A stretch of 64,000 nt of DNA from Lachnospiraceae oral taxon 107 str. F0167 (GCA_000209465.1 GL890594.1:8634-72633), one strand, 5' to 3'. Shown: positions 18,669 to 27,952, counted from the first letter of the stretch. Made by a program: numbers and translations. The notes: a model not told the origin generated them from the sequence alone.

Positions 18669-19181
18669 ATGTCAAAAAAGATTAAAGTATTTTATGATTA
18701 CACCTGTCCATATTGTTACAAGGGTTTGAGAGAACTTCAAGATATTTTACCGGATTATAAAAATGTAGAGATAGATTGGTCCCCCTGTGAGGCTCATCCA
18801 AGACCTGAACCTGCCGGAGTACATTCGGATTTGGCGGCACAGGTGGGTTTTTATATAGCAGAGAACGGCTTTGATATTAAAAAGTATAATAATTTGGTTT
18901 TTGAGGCTCATTTTGAAAATCAGAAAAGAATAGATGATGTAGATTTATTGGCTGACCTTGGACAGGAGGCGGGTGCAAAGAGAGAAGATATTATTGCACT
19001 GCTGAATGAGAATAGAAATGCAAAGAAAGTTGAGGATTCCAATACGGAGGTTTGGCAGACTCTGGAGATTCAGGCTGTGCCTTCATATACCTATGATGAT
19101 AAGATAGCCGCATCGGGTGGAGGATTGTTGGTTCCTATAGGAAAGGTAGTGGAACTCTTTAAGATAGCTTCAAAGGCTTGA
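18669..19181 (+). CDS. DsbA-family thiol oxidoreductase-like protein (FrnE-like)
   Basis: 170 residues. A thioredoxin-fold N-terminus has the active-site CPYC (Cys13, Cys16), an inserted helical domain follows, and then the cis-proline segment AVPSY. There is no signal peptide, so it is cytoplasmic. It resembles the short DsbA/FrnE (2-hydroxychromene isomerase-like) proteins thought to act in disulfide exchange. Start 18669 is chosen because AGAAAGGA (18655-18662) is well spaced for it; the upstream in-frame starts overlap that site. It lies between two independent transcription units and ends before a strong terminator. Confidence 0.8.
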   Translation: MSKKIKVFYDYTCPYCYKGLRELQDILPDYKNVEIDWSPCEAHPRPEPAGVHSDLAAQVGFYIAENGFDIKKYNNLVFEAHFENQKRIDDVDLLADLGQEAGAKREDIIALLNENRNAKKVEDSNTEVWQTLEIQAVPSYTYDDKIAASGGGLLVPIGKVVELFKIASKA

Positions 19182-19255
19182 TAAGATATTTTTAATATAA
19201 ATGTAAACAATAATTATATCAAAAATATTTAACAAAGTTTTATACTGAGTAAAGT

Positions 19256-19306
19256 AAAAGACATATTATAATGTATAATAAAAGCATTATAATATGTCTT
19301 TTTTTA
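19256..19306 (+). terminator. Intrinsic terminator after the DsbA-like gene
   Basis: Perfect 18-bp stem, 19256-19273 with 19285-19302, 11-nt loop, running into T7. Confidence 0.93.
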
Positions 19307-19379
19307 TGCAAATCAAACTAAAAAACACAAGTGAAAAGTAGAAAATAGCAGTTCGCAAAGAGATTGCAACATTTTCTTA

Positions 19380-19407
19380 TTGACATTTAACATTTATGTA
19401 ATATAAT
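19380..19407 (+). promoter_or_regulatory. Consensus promoter of the 3D-domain protein gene
   Basis: TTGACA (19380-19385), 16-bp spacer, TATAAT (19402-19407). The predicted leader (from about 19414) can form a small ACGAA/TTCGT stem (19420-19424 with 19433-19437). No known riboswitch was recognised in the 45-nt leader. Confidence 0.88.
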
Positions 19408-19458
19408 AAATTTATCCCGACGAACAAAAGGATTCGTTCTTTGCAAGAAAGGAAGAAA

Positions 19459-20052
19459 ATGATAAACAAGATAAAAAAGATTACACTGGTTGTATTCGTT
19501 TTTTCTGCATTGATTGCAGGAAGTGCTCATGCTGCCACACAGACTGAGGTGGATAATGTTACCGGTCCTGCATTTGGTCTTAATGCGGATCAGTATGAAA
19601 CAACACTCGACTCATATAAACAACAGCAGGAGGCTGAACTTGTAGCGAAGGAGGATGCGGAGATTGCTGCTCTTAGAGAGTCGGCAAGAGGGCGTTCCAT
19701 AGGTAAGTTTAAAGCATATGCTTACTCATTGGATTGTGATCCTTCCAATATAACAAGAGCAGGTACAAGACCTGTAGTAGGTAAGACTATAGCAGCTGAC
19801 TGGTCCATACTTCCAAGAGGTACAAGAGTACGTATCGGAAACAGCGACACTATCTATGTTGTAGAAGATACAGGCGGAAATATCAAGGGAAGAACTATTG
19901 ATATTTTTATGCACAATGACAGCGAGGCAAGAGCACATGGAATAAGATATCCTGAGCTTTATATCGTAGAGGGCGATGCAAAGGAAGCCCAGCAAAAGAT
20001 TGATGAGATTTTGGCAAGAAGAGCTGAAAGACAGGCAAGTCAAAACCAATAA
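19459..20052 (+). CDS. Secreted 3D-domain (MltA-like fold) cell-wall protein
   Basis: 197 residues. A signal peptide has a probable cleavage after AHA (residue 25). A charged coiled segment (about 45-75) follows, then a 3D domain (about 80-165) with KAYAYSLD, WSILPRGTRV and DTGGNIKGRTIDIFM, whose Asp residues give the domain its name. The tail is Arg/Gln-rich. 3D domains occur in Rpf/YabE/YocH-type murein hydrolases and fold like MltA lytic transglycosylases. Here the domain is alone, without LysM or G5 repeats. The ATG at 19459 follows AAAGGAAG; a TTG further upstream would include that site. It is monocistronic, with a consensus promoter and a terminator. Confidence 0.85.
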   Translation: MINKIKKITLVVFVFSALIAGSAHAATQTEVDNVTGPAFGLNADQYETTLDSYKQQQEAELVAKEDAEIAALRESARGRSIGKFKAYAYSLDCDPSNITRAGTRPVVGKTIAADWSILPRGTRVRIGNSDTIYVVEDTGGNIKGRTIDIFMHNDSEARAHGIRYPELYIVEGDAKEAQQKIDEILARRAERQASQNQ

Positions 20053-20205
20053 CAGTAGATCAAATCAAATAAACAGAACACGACAGATAAATTAATATAC
20101 AGAAATGATTGATTACAAAAGATAACAAAGATAAAATCACAATCTTTATAATGTCGCCCCTTTTATATAGGGGAAATATAATTAATACATTTGCAAAAGG
20201 GATAG

Positions 20206-20238
20206 GAGAGAAAATCGATTCGGTTTTCTCTCTTTTTA
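20206..20238 (+). terminator. Intrinsic terminator of the 3D-domain gene
   Basis: 12-bp stem (20206-20217 with 20221-20232, one G-T pair), 3-nt loop, then T5. The 20053-20205 stretch before it holds no gene. Confidence 0.85.
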
Positions 20239-20275
20239 TGTTATAAGTAAATAGATTGAAAGACAAAACTTAGTA

Positions 20276-20332
20276 TAAATAAAAAAGGTCTTAAAGTCCT
20301 GAAAATCTAATTCTCAGAACATTAAGACCTTT
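20276..20332 (-). terminator. Intrinsic terminator of the polysaccharide deacetylase gene
   Basis: 11-bp perfect arms (20284-20294 with 20322-20332) around a 27-nt partly pairing loop. On the minus strand a T-run follows (complement of 20279-20283). Confidence 0.75.
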
Positions 20333-20345
20333 ATATAAATATCAA

Positions 20346-21239
20346 TTATTTTGCAAACTGTTTTGGAGGAGTATCCATTCCAAGAAGTTCAAATCTGTAA
20401 CCGTCCGCTTTTAACTGCTCTATGATTGTAGGCAATGCATCATGTACAAATGCTGTAGACGGCATATCATGCATCAGCAATGTGGAATGCTTGTTGGCAT
20501 TTACCTGCTGTATGGTTTGATCAATAAGTGCCTGACCTCTTTTTCCCTCAACATCACCGTCAAAGGAGTTCCAGTCAAAATATATAATACCTCTATCTCT
20601 TACAGCTTGTAAAAGCTCGGTTCTGATAGCTTTATTATAGCCGGTATTACTTCCGCCGGGGAAACGAAGAAGCTTTGTTCTCTCGCCTGTGGCTTTAAGT
20701 ATTATATCATCCATGGCATCATAATCTGCAAGGAAAGCGTCTACAGAAGCGTATATCTTCTTATAGTCATGGGTTAAACTATGGACTGCTATATTATGAC
20801 CTCTGTCCTTAATCTGTTTTAACATATCCACAAGTGCATCATTTTCCATATATTGTGCCGTAACAAAAAAGCATGCTTTAATATTGTATTGATCCAGTAT
20901 GTCAAGGAGCCTTGGAGTGCCTACCCACGGACCGTCATCAAATGTAAGATAAACGATTTTGTCATCAGGTGAAGGGGTGGTTTCAGGAGCCGCAGTGGTT
21001 GTTTCAGCAGTTGTATCTGTTTCACTTTCAGATACGGCTTGTGTTTCACTTTCACCGGAAGTTTCGCCTTGAGCGGATTCTACCGTCTCGTTTGCAGTAC
21101 TTGATGAATCGGCTACTTTAACATTTTTTTTACGGGATTGCCAACCATAGGCAACCATTGCTGTGAAAACACAGCAAAAAATTAAAACTACAATGGGGAC
21201 AAAAATATTTTTTTGTCTTTTTCTACTTCTCTTTTTCAT
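20346..21239 (-). CDS. Membrane-anchored polysaccharide deacetylase (NodB homology domain)
   Basis: 297 residues. A basic N-terminus, one membrane helix (about 11-32) and a Ser/Thr/Glu-rich spacer (about 42-90) place the catalytic domain outside the cell. The NodB domain has motif 1 YLTFDDGPW (Asp101, Asp102), motif 2 HSLTHD (His153, His157) and motif 3 LRFPGGS. These are the metal and catalytic residues of peptidoglycan or N-acetylglucosamine deacetylases. Likely role: wall modification that changes lysozyme sensitivity. It is a single gene, divergent from the cation exchanger, with its own terminator. Substrate is inferred from the family only. Confidence 0.9.
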   Translation of the reverse strand: MKKRSRKRQKNIFVPIVVLIFCCVFTAMVAYGWQSRKKNVKVADSSSTANETVESAQGETSGESETQAVSESETDTTAETTTAAPETTPSPDDKIVYLTFDDGPWVGTPRLLDILDQYNIKACFFVTAQYMENDALVDMLKQIKDRGHNIAVHSLTHDYKKIYASVDAFLADYDAMDDIILKATGERTKLLRFPGGSNTGYNKAIRTELLQAVRDRGIIYFDWNSFDGDVEGKRGQALIDQTIQQVNANKHSTLLMHDMPSTAFVHDALPTIIEQLKADGYRFELLGMDTPPKQFAK

Positions 21240-21493
21240 GTCTACCTTCCTTAGATAAATTGAATGCCCTGAGTCGTGTGGAATCTACGATAGATAAATA
21301 TAGAATGTAGATGACAAACAGAGTATTCTCTATACTCAAATAGTATAGCAGATAATATGATATTTGTGTTGATGTTTTTCTTAAATACTTTTAAAGGAAT
21401 ATGAAATAGCTTTTTAAATAGTAACTGTATGATAAAATATGGATTTATGGGATTTGTCTAATAAAAAAATATTAGTATTATGGCATACTTTTG

Positions 21494-21522
21494 TTGACTT
21501 TTTTTGAATATACAGATATTAT
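21494..21522 (+). promoter_or_regulatory. Promoter of the cation exchanger gene
   Basis: TTGACT (21494-21499), 17-bp spacer, TATTAT (21517-21522). The rest of the 21240-21493 intergenic stretch is AT-rich, and no clear promoter for the divergent deacetylase gene could be fixed there. Confidence 0.75.
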
Positions 21523-21561
21523 GTCTGTGTTTAAAAATAAATTTTGTAAAGGAATAAATAT

Positions 21562-22488
21562 ATGGTATATATATGGCTTATATTGGGCTTTGTATGTCTT
21601 GTCGGAGGAGCGAATTTTTTTGTGGAAGGAGCCTCAGGGGTGGCAAGAAAGTTGAATGTGCCTTCAGTTGTAATAGGGCTTACAATAGTGGCTTTCGGAA
21701 CCAGTGCACCGGAGGCTGCGGTAAGTATTGATGCGGCGCTGAAAGGAAGCAATGCAATAGCCTTAAATAATGTAATAGGTTCAAATGTTTTCAACCTTTT
21801 GGCAGTTGTGGGTATTTGCGGAATAATAAATGCAATGCCTGTAGACAGAATGCTTTTGAAGTTTGATTATCTTGTAAATATAGCCATTACTGTAATAATG
21901 CTTGGATTTATATTGTTTACAGGTGGCATAGGCAGAATAGAAGGGGCGATATTTTTGCTGATTTTTGTTATATATATGATATATACTGTAAAAACAGCAT
22001 TAAAAGAGAAGGTTAAAGAAGAGGAGAATAAAAAGAAAATATCCATGCCTTTAGCCATTGTTTATATTGCCGGCGGACTTGCCTTAGTAGTATTTGGAGG
22101 AGATAAGGTGGTTGAATCCGCTTCCGAGATAGCTATAATGTTTGGAATGAGTGAAACTTTGGTAGGCTTGACCATAGTTGCTATAGGTACTTCTCTACCG
22201 GAGCTTGTAACAAGCATTGTGGCATCAAGCAAGGGAGAAAACGGTCTGGCACTTGGAAATGTTATAGGTTCAAATATCTTTAATATAATATTTATACTGG
22301 CATTTTCTTCTGTGCTTAATCCTATAGGAGCTGCTGCCGTGGCTGTATATGATACATTATTTTTATTATTTGCCACATTGATGGTATATATCCTGGCTAA
22401 AAATGATGGTGAGATATCTAAAAAAGAAGGTTTTGCCATGGTGTTGATTTATGTAATTTATACTATATTTATTATCATAAGACAGTAA
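21562..22488 (+). CDS. CaCA-family sodium/calcium exchanger (YrbG-like)
   Basis: 308 residues, about ten helices. The two signature alpha repeats are clear: GTSAPEAAVS with NNVIGSNVFN in the first half, and GTSLPELVTS with GNVIGSNIFN in the second. The acidic and polar residues in these repeats bind the transported cation. A charged cytoplasmic loop (about 145-160, EKVKEEENKKK) separates the halves. It would exchange Ca2+ or another cation for Na+ or H+ across the membrane. It has its own promoter and terminator. Confidence 0.93.
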   Translation: MVYIWLILGFVCLVGGANFFVEGASGVARKLNVPSVVIGLTIVAFGTSAPEAAVSIDAALKGSNAIALNNVIGSNVFNLLAVVGICGIINAMPVDRMLLKFDYLVNIAITVIMLGFILFTGGIGRIEGAIFLLIFVIYMIYTVKTALKEKVKEEENKKKISMPLAIVYIAGGLALVVFGGDKVVESASEIAIMFGMSETLVGLTIVAIGTSLPELVTSIVASSKGENGLALGNVIGSNIFNIIFILAFSSVLNPIGAAAVAVYDTLFLLFATLMVYILAKNDGEISKKEGFAMVLIYVIYTIFIIIRQ

Positions 22489-22521
22489 TATAGGGCGGAT
22501 ATATAATAAAAAATAAATTTT

Positions 22522-22568
22522 AAAATGGATGCCTTCCTGTGTGAAACAGGCTGCATCCATTTTTATTT
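22522..22568. terminator. Terminator between the convergent exchanger and atoE genes
   Basis: 11-bp stem (22522-22532 with 22553-22563) with a second inner stem CCTGT/ACAGG (22536-22540 with 22546-22550). T-rich sequence follows on the plus strand. It may serve both converging genes. Confidence 0.75.
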
Positions 22569-22616
22569 TAAATTGCTAAATTATTATAAAGAGCTATATT
22601 AAAAATAAAGCTTGTA

Positions 22617-23984
22617 TTATGCCAGGAAAGGTACAAGGAATAGGAAACCGCATCCTATGATAATTCCTGTAACTATAAGTACTATGGCACAATATCCCAT
22701 AATATCTCTGGCACCAAGTCCTGCAATACCGAGAGCCGGTAAAGCCCAGAAAGGTTGGAGCATATTTGTCCATGCATCACCCCATGCAATAGCCATGGCG
22801 GATACTGCCGGAGAGACTCCAAGAGCGTTTCCTGCAGGCATTACTATAGGAGCCTGCACAGCCCACTGACCGCCTCCTGAAGGTACGAAGAAGTTTACAA
22901 TACCTGCTGAGAGGAAGGTGAACAATGGGAAAGTGGTTTGATTTGAGATATTTACAAAGAAATCACTTATAGCACCTGCAAGAGATTGTCCTGTAGGACC
23001 TGTAGCAGTCATAATACCCATAATACCTGCATAGAATGGGAACTGCAATATAATACCGCCTGCACTTTTAGCGGCATCTGTAATAGCGTTTACATAGCCT
23101 ATAGGTGTTCCGTGGAATATAATTCCAAGTGTAAGGAAAATCAAATTTACTATATTAAGTGACAGAGTGATACTTCCCTTGGTCATATATGTGTATATCA
23201 AATAAACTATGGCAAGTATTGCCACGAGTATTGAAAGCAGAGGAAAGCTCTCAAGCCATTCAGCCGGTGTCATTGTTTTATCCGTAACCTTGGCAGCTTC
23301 GGTTTCTGCCAGCAGCTTAGGATCTACAGTAACGGTATCCTCAGGAGCGGGATGCATCTGAGCGTTTACAAATGCTATAACTACAATTATAGCTATTACA
23401 ATTATAAGATTCCAAGCTGAGAATATTGTCTGTGAAGTAGGTATTGATTCGGTTACAGCACCTGCCGTTTGTGTACCTATAGCTTCACTGTATGATGCAA
23501 GCTGAAGAGGTATGGAACCTGAGAAACCTGCATGCCAGATTACGAAACCTGAATAAGCCGATGCGATAAGAAGTCTGTAGTCAACGCCTTTTACTTTTTT
23601 TGCGATTTCCTTTGCAAGTATGGCGCCGACTACAAGTCCGAATCCCCAGTTAAGCCAGCAGGCAATCATTGAAACAACGGTAATAAAAATAATTGCCGAT
23701 GTAGGAGATTTAGGAACTCCTGCAGCCGCATTTATAGCCCTCTTTACCAGCGGTGCGGTAGCAAGTGCCGTACCGAGAACAAGTACCAAAGCCATCTGCA
23801 TTGAAAATCCGAGTAATGACCACATACTCTCGCCCCAAGCATTGGCTATTTCAAACGGGTTCATTTTACTTACAGGCATTGCTGCTATAAATACCAATAT
23901 GGTAAGTATGATACAAAAAATAAATGCATCAGGCAAAAATTTTTGAACTATATTTACGCATGCGTTTGTAAATTTTTTAAACAT
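22617..23984 (-). CDS. atoE: Short-chain fatty acid transporter, AtoE family
   Basis: 455 residues, about 12 hydrophobic segments. Recognisable AtoE features include PDAFIFCIILTI near the N-terminus, NWGFGLVVGA, FVPSGGGQWAVQAP and a C-terminus of small hydrophobic residues. The family moves acetoacetate and short-chain acids such as butyrate across the membrane. It lies next to the CoA-transferase genes but as a separate transcript, with a terminator-like hairpin between. AAAGGAGG precedes the start. The promoter (TATAAT on the minus strand at 24028-24033) is overlapped by a Rex-like site, suggesting control by the NADH/NAD ratio. Confidence 0.93.
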   Translation of the reverse strand: MFKKFTNACVNIVQKFLPDAFIFCIILTILVFIAAMPVSKMNPFEIANAWGESMWSLLGFSMQMALVLVLGTALATAPLVKRAINAAAGVPKSPTSAIIFITVVSMIACWLNWGFGLVVGAILAKEIAKKVKGVDYRLLIASAYSGFVIWHAGFSGSIPLQLASYSEAIGTQTAGAVTESIPTSQTIFSAWNLIIVIAIIVVIAFVNAQMHPAPEDTVTVDPKLLAETEAAKVTDKTMTPAEWLESFPLLSILVAILAIVYLIYTYMTKGSITLSLNIVNLIFLTLGIIFHGTPIGYVNAITDAAKSAGGIILQFPFYAGIMGIMTATGPTGQSLAGAISDFFVNISNQTTFPLFTFLSAGIVNFFVPSGGGQWAVQAPIVMPAGNALGVSPAVSAMAIAWGDAWTNMLQPFWALPALGIAGLGARDIMGYCAIVLIVTGIIIGCGFLFLVPFLA

Positions 23985-24005
23985 TTATCTGCCTCCTTTT
24001 GCAAA

Positions 24006-24023
24006 TTGTTTAATTATTAACAC
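24006..24023 (-). promoter_or_regulatory. Rex-like redox operator at the atoE promoter
   Basis: The 18-bp site matches the clostridial Rex consensus TTGTTAA-N4-TTAACAA at 12 of 14 fixed positions (left half TTGTTTA, right half TTAACAC). A minus-strand -10 box (24028-24033) and a weak -35 (24051-24056) place transcription start near 24021, inside the site. That suits a repressor. No rex gene is in the window. Confidence 0.6.
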
Positions 24024-24111
24024 TAACATTATATCAAGATTGGACTATACTTTCCAGTGGCAAAAACAATGAAAACATACAAATATATTATATATATCAC
24101 ACAAAAATACC

Positions 24112-24161
24112 AAATAATAGGCAAAAGCAATATAAATCAGATGATTATATTACTTTTGCCT
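24112..24161 (-). terminator. Probable terminator of the thl-atoD-atoA operon
   Basis: 17-bp stem with one mismatch (24119-24135 with 24145-24161) and a 9-nt loop. On the minus strand it is followed by a moderately T-rich tail. It lies about 60 bases after the atoA stop. Confidence 0.55.
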
Positions 24162-24221
24162 TAATTAAAAAGTAAGTTTCAAATATATAATATCCCTGTT
24201 TTGATATAAAACGGTAAATAT

Positions 24222-24866
24222 TTAGAATGTCTTCAAATCATCCGCAACCTTTAAAGTTGCTTCTGTCTTTGCAATAACATCATCTACGCTTACACCTTCA
24301 GCTACCTCTGTAAGTAATAGACCATCATCTGTAACCTTGATTACAGCCAATTCAGTAACAATCTCATCAACGGCATGAATTGCTGTAGCAGGTAGGGTGA
24401 TATCCTTTAAAATCTTTGGAGCACCGTCTTTTGCGGTATGTGTCATAGCGACAACAACCTTCTTAGAACCTGTAACAAGATCCATGGCACCGCCCATACC
24501 CGGAACCATCTTTCCGGGAACTATATGGCTTGCAAGATTTCCATGTGCATCCACCTGCAATGCACCTAAAACAGTCATATCCACATGTCCGCCGCGGATG
24601 ATTACAAATGAGAAAGCGCTGTCAAAATATGCGGCACCCGGAAGTACTGTGACATTCTGACCTCCTGCATTTATCAGATGCTTATTGGCTGTTTCCGGAG
24701 AAGCCAAAGCTCCCATACCAAGGATACCGTTCTCTGATTGAAGTGTAATTTCTATTCCCTCAGGAACATAATCCGCCACCATAGTAGGAAGTCCGATACC
24801 TAAGTTTACTACATCACCATCATGTAATTCACTTGCAACTCGCCTAGCAATCTTTTCTTTTGACAT
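24222..24866 (-). CDS. atoA: Acetate/acetoacetate CoA-transferase, subunit beta
   Basis: 214 residues. The subunit-B motif QSENGILGMG holds the catalytic Glu45, which forms the acyl-CoA thioester intermediate. The GLPTMVADY segment and GGAMDLV are also family features. With the alpha subunit it moves CoA between acetate, acetoacetate and butyrate in the cytoplasm, giving one route from butyryl-CoA to free butyrate. The start overlaps the atoD stop by one base (TAATG), so the subunits are translationally coupled. Confidence 0.95.
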   Translation of the reverse strand: MSKEKIARRVASELHDGDVVNLGIGLPTMVADYVPEGIEITLQSENGILGMGALASPETANKHLINAGGQNVTVLPGAAYFDSAFSFVIIRGGHVDMTVLGALQVDAHGNLASHIVPGKMVPGMGGAMDLVTGSKKVVVAMTHTAKDGAPKILKDITLPATAIHAVDEIVTELAVIKVTDDGLLLTEVAEGVSVDDVIAKTEATLKVADDLKTF

Positions 24867-25516
24867 TATGACTCACCTCCTACAAGATAATCTACAAATA
24901 TGGCAGGTACTGCAACATTCTCAGGCTGTATACCGCCTACGGGAACAATAAGTTCCGCACCTGCGATAACAACATCGGCAGCAGTAGCCATAACAGTATT
25001 AAAGTTTTTGGTTGTAGCTGTAAAATAAAGATTTCCTTTTTCATCAGCTATAGTAGCTCCTATAAGAGCAAAATCGGCTCTTAAAGGTTTCTCCAAAAGA
25101 TAATCCTTACCGTCTATATTAAGTACCTGCTTACCTTCGGCAACCTCAGTACCCACACCTGTAGGTGTAAGTACACCGCCAAGTCCTGCGCCACCTGAGC
25201 GTATTCTCTCTGCAAGAGTTCCCTGAGGAGAAAGCTCCACCTCCATACTGCCATCCTGCATTTTCTGTCCGGTTACAGGGTTTGTACCGATATGTGTTGC
25301 AATAACTTTCTTTACCTGATTGTTGACAATCAGTTTTCCTATACCTGTGGTAGGAGTACCGGTGTCATTACAAATAAGTGTTAAATCCTTTACGCCTTTT
25401 TCAACTAATGCATCAATAATCGGCTCAGGTGTACCACATGCTAAAAATCCACCTACCATGATAGTAGCGCCATCATTGATACCTGCAATAGCATCCTTGA
25501 GTGAAACTATTTTCAT
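24866..25516 (-). CDS. atoD: Acetate/acetoacetate CoA-transferase, subunit alpha
   Basis: 216 residues from the ATG at 25516. The alpha-subunit signature [14 protein letters not shown] (usually GGFG-type) is followed by [18 protein letters not shown] and the C-terminal [11 protein letters not shown]. The start at 25516 overlaps the thiolase stop (ATGA) and is preceded by AAAGGGAG; a longer frame would run back into the thiolase gene. It forms the heterotetramer with AtoA. Confidence 0.95.
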   Translation of the reverse strand: MKIVSLKDAIAGINDGATIMVGGFLACGTPEPIIDALVEKGVKDLTLICNDTGTPTTGIGKLIVNNQVKKVIATHIGTNPVTGQKMQDGSMEVELSPQGTLAERIRSGGAGLGGVLTPTGVGTEVAEGKQVLNIDGKDYLLEKPLRADFALIGATIADEKGNLYFTATTKNFNTVMATAADVVIAGAELIVPVGGIQPENVAVPAIFVDYLVGGES

Positions 25517-26700
25517 TTTGTCTCCCTTTCTACAACAATTGCTGTGCCCATTCCACCACCTATACATAGTGAAGCAAGGCCGCATTTCACATCTCTTTTT
25601 TCCATCTCAAAGAGTAAAGTGGTAAGTATTCTTGCACCGGATGCTCCGATAGGATGTCCAAGTGCTATTGCACCACCGTTTACATTTGTGATTTCGCTCT
25701 TAAAGCCAAGTTCCCTGCATACTGCAAGAGCCTGTGCCGCAAAAGCTTCATTTGCCTCTACAAGGTCCAAATCATCAACTGTAATACCTGCTTTTTCCAT
25801 TGCTTTTCTTGATGCAGGGATTACTCCAAGTCCCATTACACTAGGATCCACACCGCCTGAAGCATAGCCCTTTATAGTAGCCATGATAGGAAGTTTGAGT
25901 TCCAGTGCTTTTTCCTTGGATGCGATAATAAACATAGCGGCACCGTCATTGATACCTGATGCATTACCTGCGGTTACTGTACCGTCTTTTTTGAAAGCCG
26001 GTTTAAGTTTTGCAAGATTTTCGATTGTAGTATTAAACTTAGGATATTCATCCGTATCAAATACCTTAGGATCACCTTTTCTTTGTGGAATCAGTACAGG
26101 AACTATCTCATCCTTAAGTCTGCCGGTCTCTATGGCAACTTGAGCTCTTCTTTGGCTTTCAACAGAAAATACATCCTGATCCTCTCTGCTGATACCCTTT
26201 TGCTCCGCTATATTCTCCGCTGTTACGCCCATGTGATAGTTATTGAAAGCATCCCAAAGACCATCTGTGATCATTTCATCTATAAAGGTCTGATTGCCCA
26301 TCTTTACGCCGAATCTTGCTCCTTTAACAACATATGGAGCATTTGACATACTCTCGGTACCGCCTGCCAGGATGATATCAGCATCACCGGCTTTGATTAT
26401 TTGAGCTGCCAATTCAATAGTTCTTAGACCTGAACCGCAAACTTTATTTATTGAAAATGCAGGGGTGGTGTTTGGAAGACCTGCACCAAGTATGACCTGA
26501 CGAGCTATATTCTGTCCAAGACCTGCACTAAGTACATTTCCGATGATGGCTTCATCAATAAGAGAAGCATCAATACCTGCACGCTCGATAGCGCCCTTTG
26601 CTGCTGTCACACCCAAATCTACTGCACTCACACCTGCCAATGAACCGCCAAAGCTACCAATAGCTGTTCTTGCAGCACTAACGATAACTACTTCTTTCAT
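25513..26700 (-). CDS. thlA: Acetyl-CoA acetyltransferase (thiolase)
   Basis: 395 residues from the ATG at 26700. Active-site Cys88 ([10 protein letters not shown]), [10 protein letters not shown] (catalytic His) and the C-terminal Cys in CIGGGMG are all present. It condenses two acetyl-CoA to acetoacetyl-CoA, the entry step to butyrate. The start is chosen by the family-typical [15 protein letters not shown]; in-frame codons upstream add an atypical N-terminus. Unusually for the pathway, thl sits with atoDA on the minus strand and faces away from crt-hbd-bcd-etfBA, so the two halves of the pathway can be tuned separately. Confidence 0.96.
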   Translation of the reverse strand: MKEVVIVSAARTAIGSFGGSLAGVSAVDLGVTAAKGAIERAGIDASLIDEAIIGNVLSAGLGQNIARQVILGAGLPNTTPAFSINKVCGSGLRTIELAAQIIKAGDADIILAGGTESMSNAPYVVKGARFGVKMGNQTFIDEMITDGLWDAFNNYHMGVTAENIAEQKGISREDQDVFSVESQRRAQVAIETGRLKDEIVPVLIPQRKGDPKVFDTDEYPKFNTTIENLAKLKPAFKKDGTVTAGNASGINDGAAMFIIASKEKALELKLPIMATIKGYASGGVDPSVMGLGVIPASRKAMEKAGITVDDLDLVEANEAFAAQALAVCRELGFKSEITNVNGGAIALGHPIGASGARILTTLLFEMEKRDVKCGLASLCIGGGMGTAIVVERETK

Positions 26701-27086
26701 ATTCTCATACCTCATATCTTCTATAAAATTAGACAATACCAATAGAGTAAACATTTCCGCCTTGTATTGTCACATATATGTATCATATATAGCATAACAT
26801 AAGTCAAATCAATTATCCACCCCTATACTATTGAAAATTGCTATAAAAAAAACTATAAATATTTATATATATATTATTTAAACAAAGTGTTATAATAGAT
26901 AAAAGTCCGTATATGTCAAAAATACTATAGGAAACAGTTGTTTAATCTTTTGAGACTGCTAAAAAATATATGAAAATAATTTTACTAAATATAATATATA
27001 AAATTACATGTTTTTTGCATACAGCTATTTTTTATATTGGAATATGCTTATGCAAAATAGATATAATGATTAGTCAAAAAAACTGA
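26701..27086. other. Divergent intergenic region between thl and crt
   Basis: Very AT-rich with no plausible gene. A perfect 7-bp inverted repeat with 3-nt spacer (ATATATG/CATATAT, 26774-26790) lies in the thl leader or promoter, where minus-strand TTGACT- and TATATA-like boxes occur. Its base composition makes chance likely. No other structure was fixed. Confidence 0.4.
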
Positions 27087-27140
27087 TTGATTGTCGGATA
27101 TATATATGTTATATTTTTATCATATGGATTGACATGTCAA
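27087..27140 (+). promoter_or_regulatory. Predicted crt promoter with downstream palindrome
   Basis: TTGATT (27087-27092), 17-bp spacer, TATATT (27110-27115). A perfect 12-bp palindrome, TTGACATGTCAA, lies at 27129-27140 just after the expected start site near 27122, a position suited to a repressor. The regulator is unknown. Confidence 0.5.
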
Positions 27141-27175
27141 AAAACGGACATGAAGTATTGACGAGGAGGTGTTTT

Positions 27176-27952
27176 ATGGGTTTTGTAAGGTTTGATACAG
27201 AAGGTGCTGTAGGGATTATTACCATTGATAGACCGAAGGCGCTTAATGCTTTGAACTCCGAAGTGCTGGCTGAACTGGATGCCTGCTTTGACGGTATTGA
27301 TGTAAATTCTGTCAGAGCGGTTATTTTGACAGGTTCGGGAGAGAAGTCTTTTGTGGCAGGTGCGGACATAGGTGAGATGAGTAAATTAAGCCCTGCAGAG
27401 GGTGAAGCTTTCGGAAAAAAGGGAAATGATGTTTTCCGTAAGATTGAAACCTTCCCTATACCGGTAATTGCGGCTGTAAACGGATTTGCACTTGGTGGCG
27501 GATGTGAGATAGCAATGAGCTGTGATATTCGCATATGCTCAGACAATGCAATGTTTGGTCAGCCTGAGGTTGGGCTTGGTATCACACCGGGATTTGGCGG
27601 AACACAAAGACTGGCGAGAATAGTAGGTGTAGGTATGGCAAAGCAACTTATTTACACAGCCAAAACCATAAAAGCGGATGAGGCGTTAAGAATCGGACTT
27701 GTAAATGCCGTATATACACAGGAAGAACTTATGGTTGCAGCAAGGAAGATGGCAAATACCATAGCACAGAATGCCCCTATTGCTGTTCGTGCATGTAAAA
27801 AGGCTATCAATGACGGACTGGATGCCAAGATGGATGATGCTATTGTTATAGAAGAGAAGCTGTTTGGAAGCTGCTTTGAGACACATGATCAGATAGAGGG
27901 AATGAATGCTTTCCTTGAAAAGAGAAAAGAGAAGAATTTTACCAATTCATAA
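27176..27952 (+). CDS. crt: 3-hydroxybutyryl-CoA dehydratase (crotonase)
   Basis: 258 residues from the ATG at 27176, which follows GAGGAGGT. Enoyl-CoA hydratase family: oxyanion-hole segment VAGADIGEM, then GGGCEIAMSCD with Glu111 and GQPEVGLGITPGFGG with Glu131, the two catalytic acids. It dehydrates 3-hydroxybutyryl-CoA to crotonyl-CoA. It is the first gene of the crt-hbd-bcd-etfB-etfA group. An in-frame ATG further upstream (27134) lacks a ribosome-binding site. Confidence 0.95.
   Translation: MGFVRFDTEGAVGIITIDRPKALNALNSEVLAELDACFDGIDVNSVRAVILTGSGEKSFVAGADIGEMSKLSPAEGEAFGKKGNDVFRKIETFPIPVIAAVNGFALGGGCEIAMSCDIRICSDNAMFGQPEVGLGITPGFGGTQRLARIVGVGMAKQLIYTAKTIKADEALRIGLVNAVYTQEELMVAARKMANTIAQNAPIAVRACKKAINDGLDAKMDDAIVIEEKLFGSCFETHDQIEGMNAFLEKRKEKNFTNS

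Noticed and set aside
26774-26790. Operator palindrome for thl
   Set aside because: ATATATG/CATATAT in very AT-rich sequence; likely to occur by chance, so noted only in the intergenic description.
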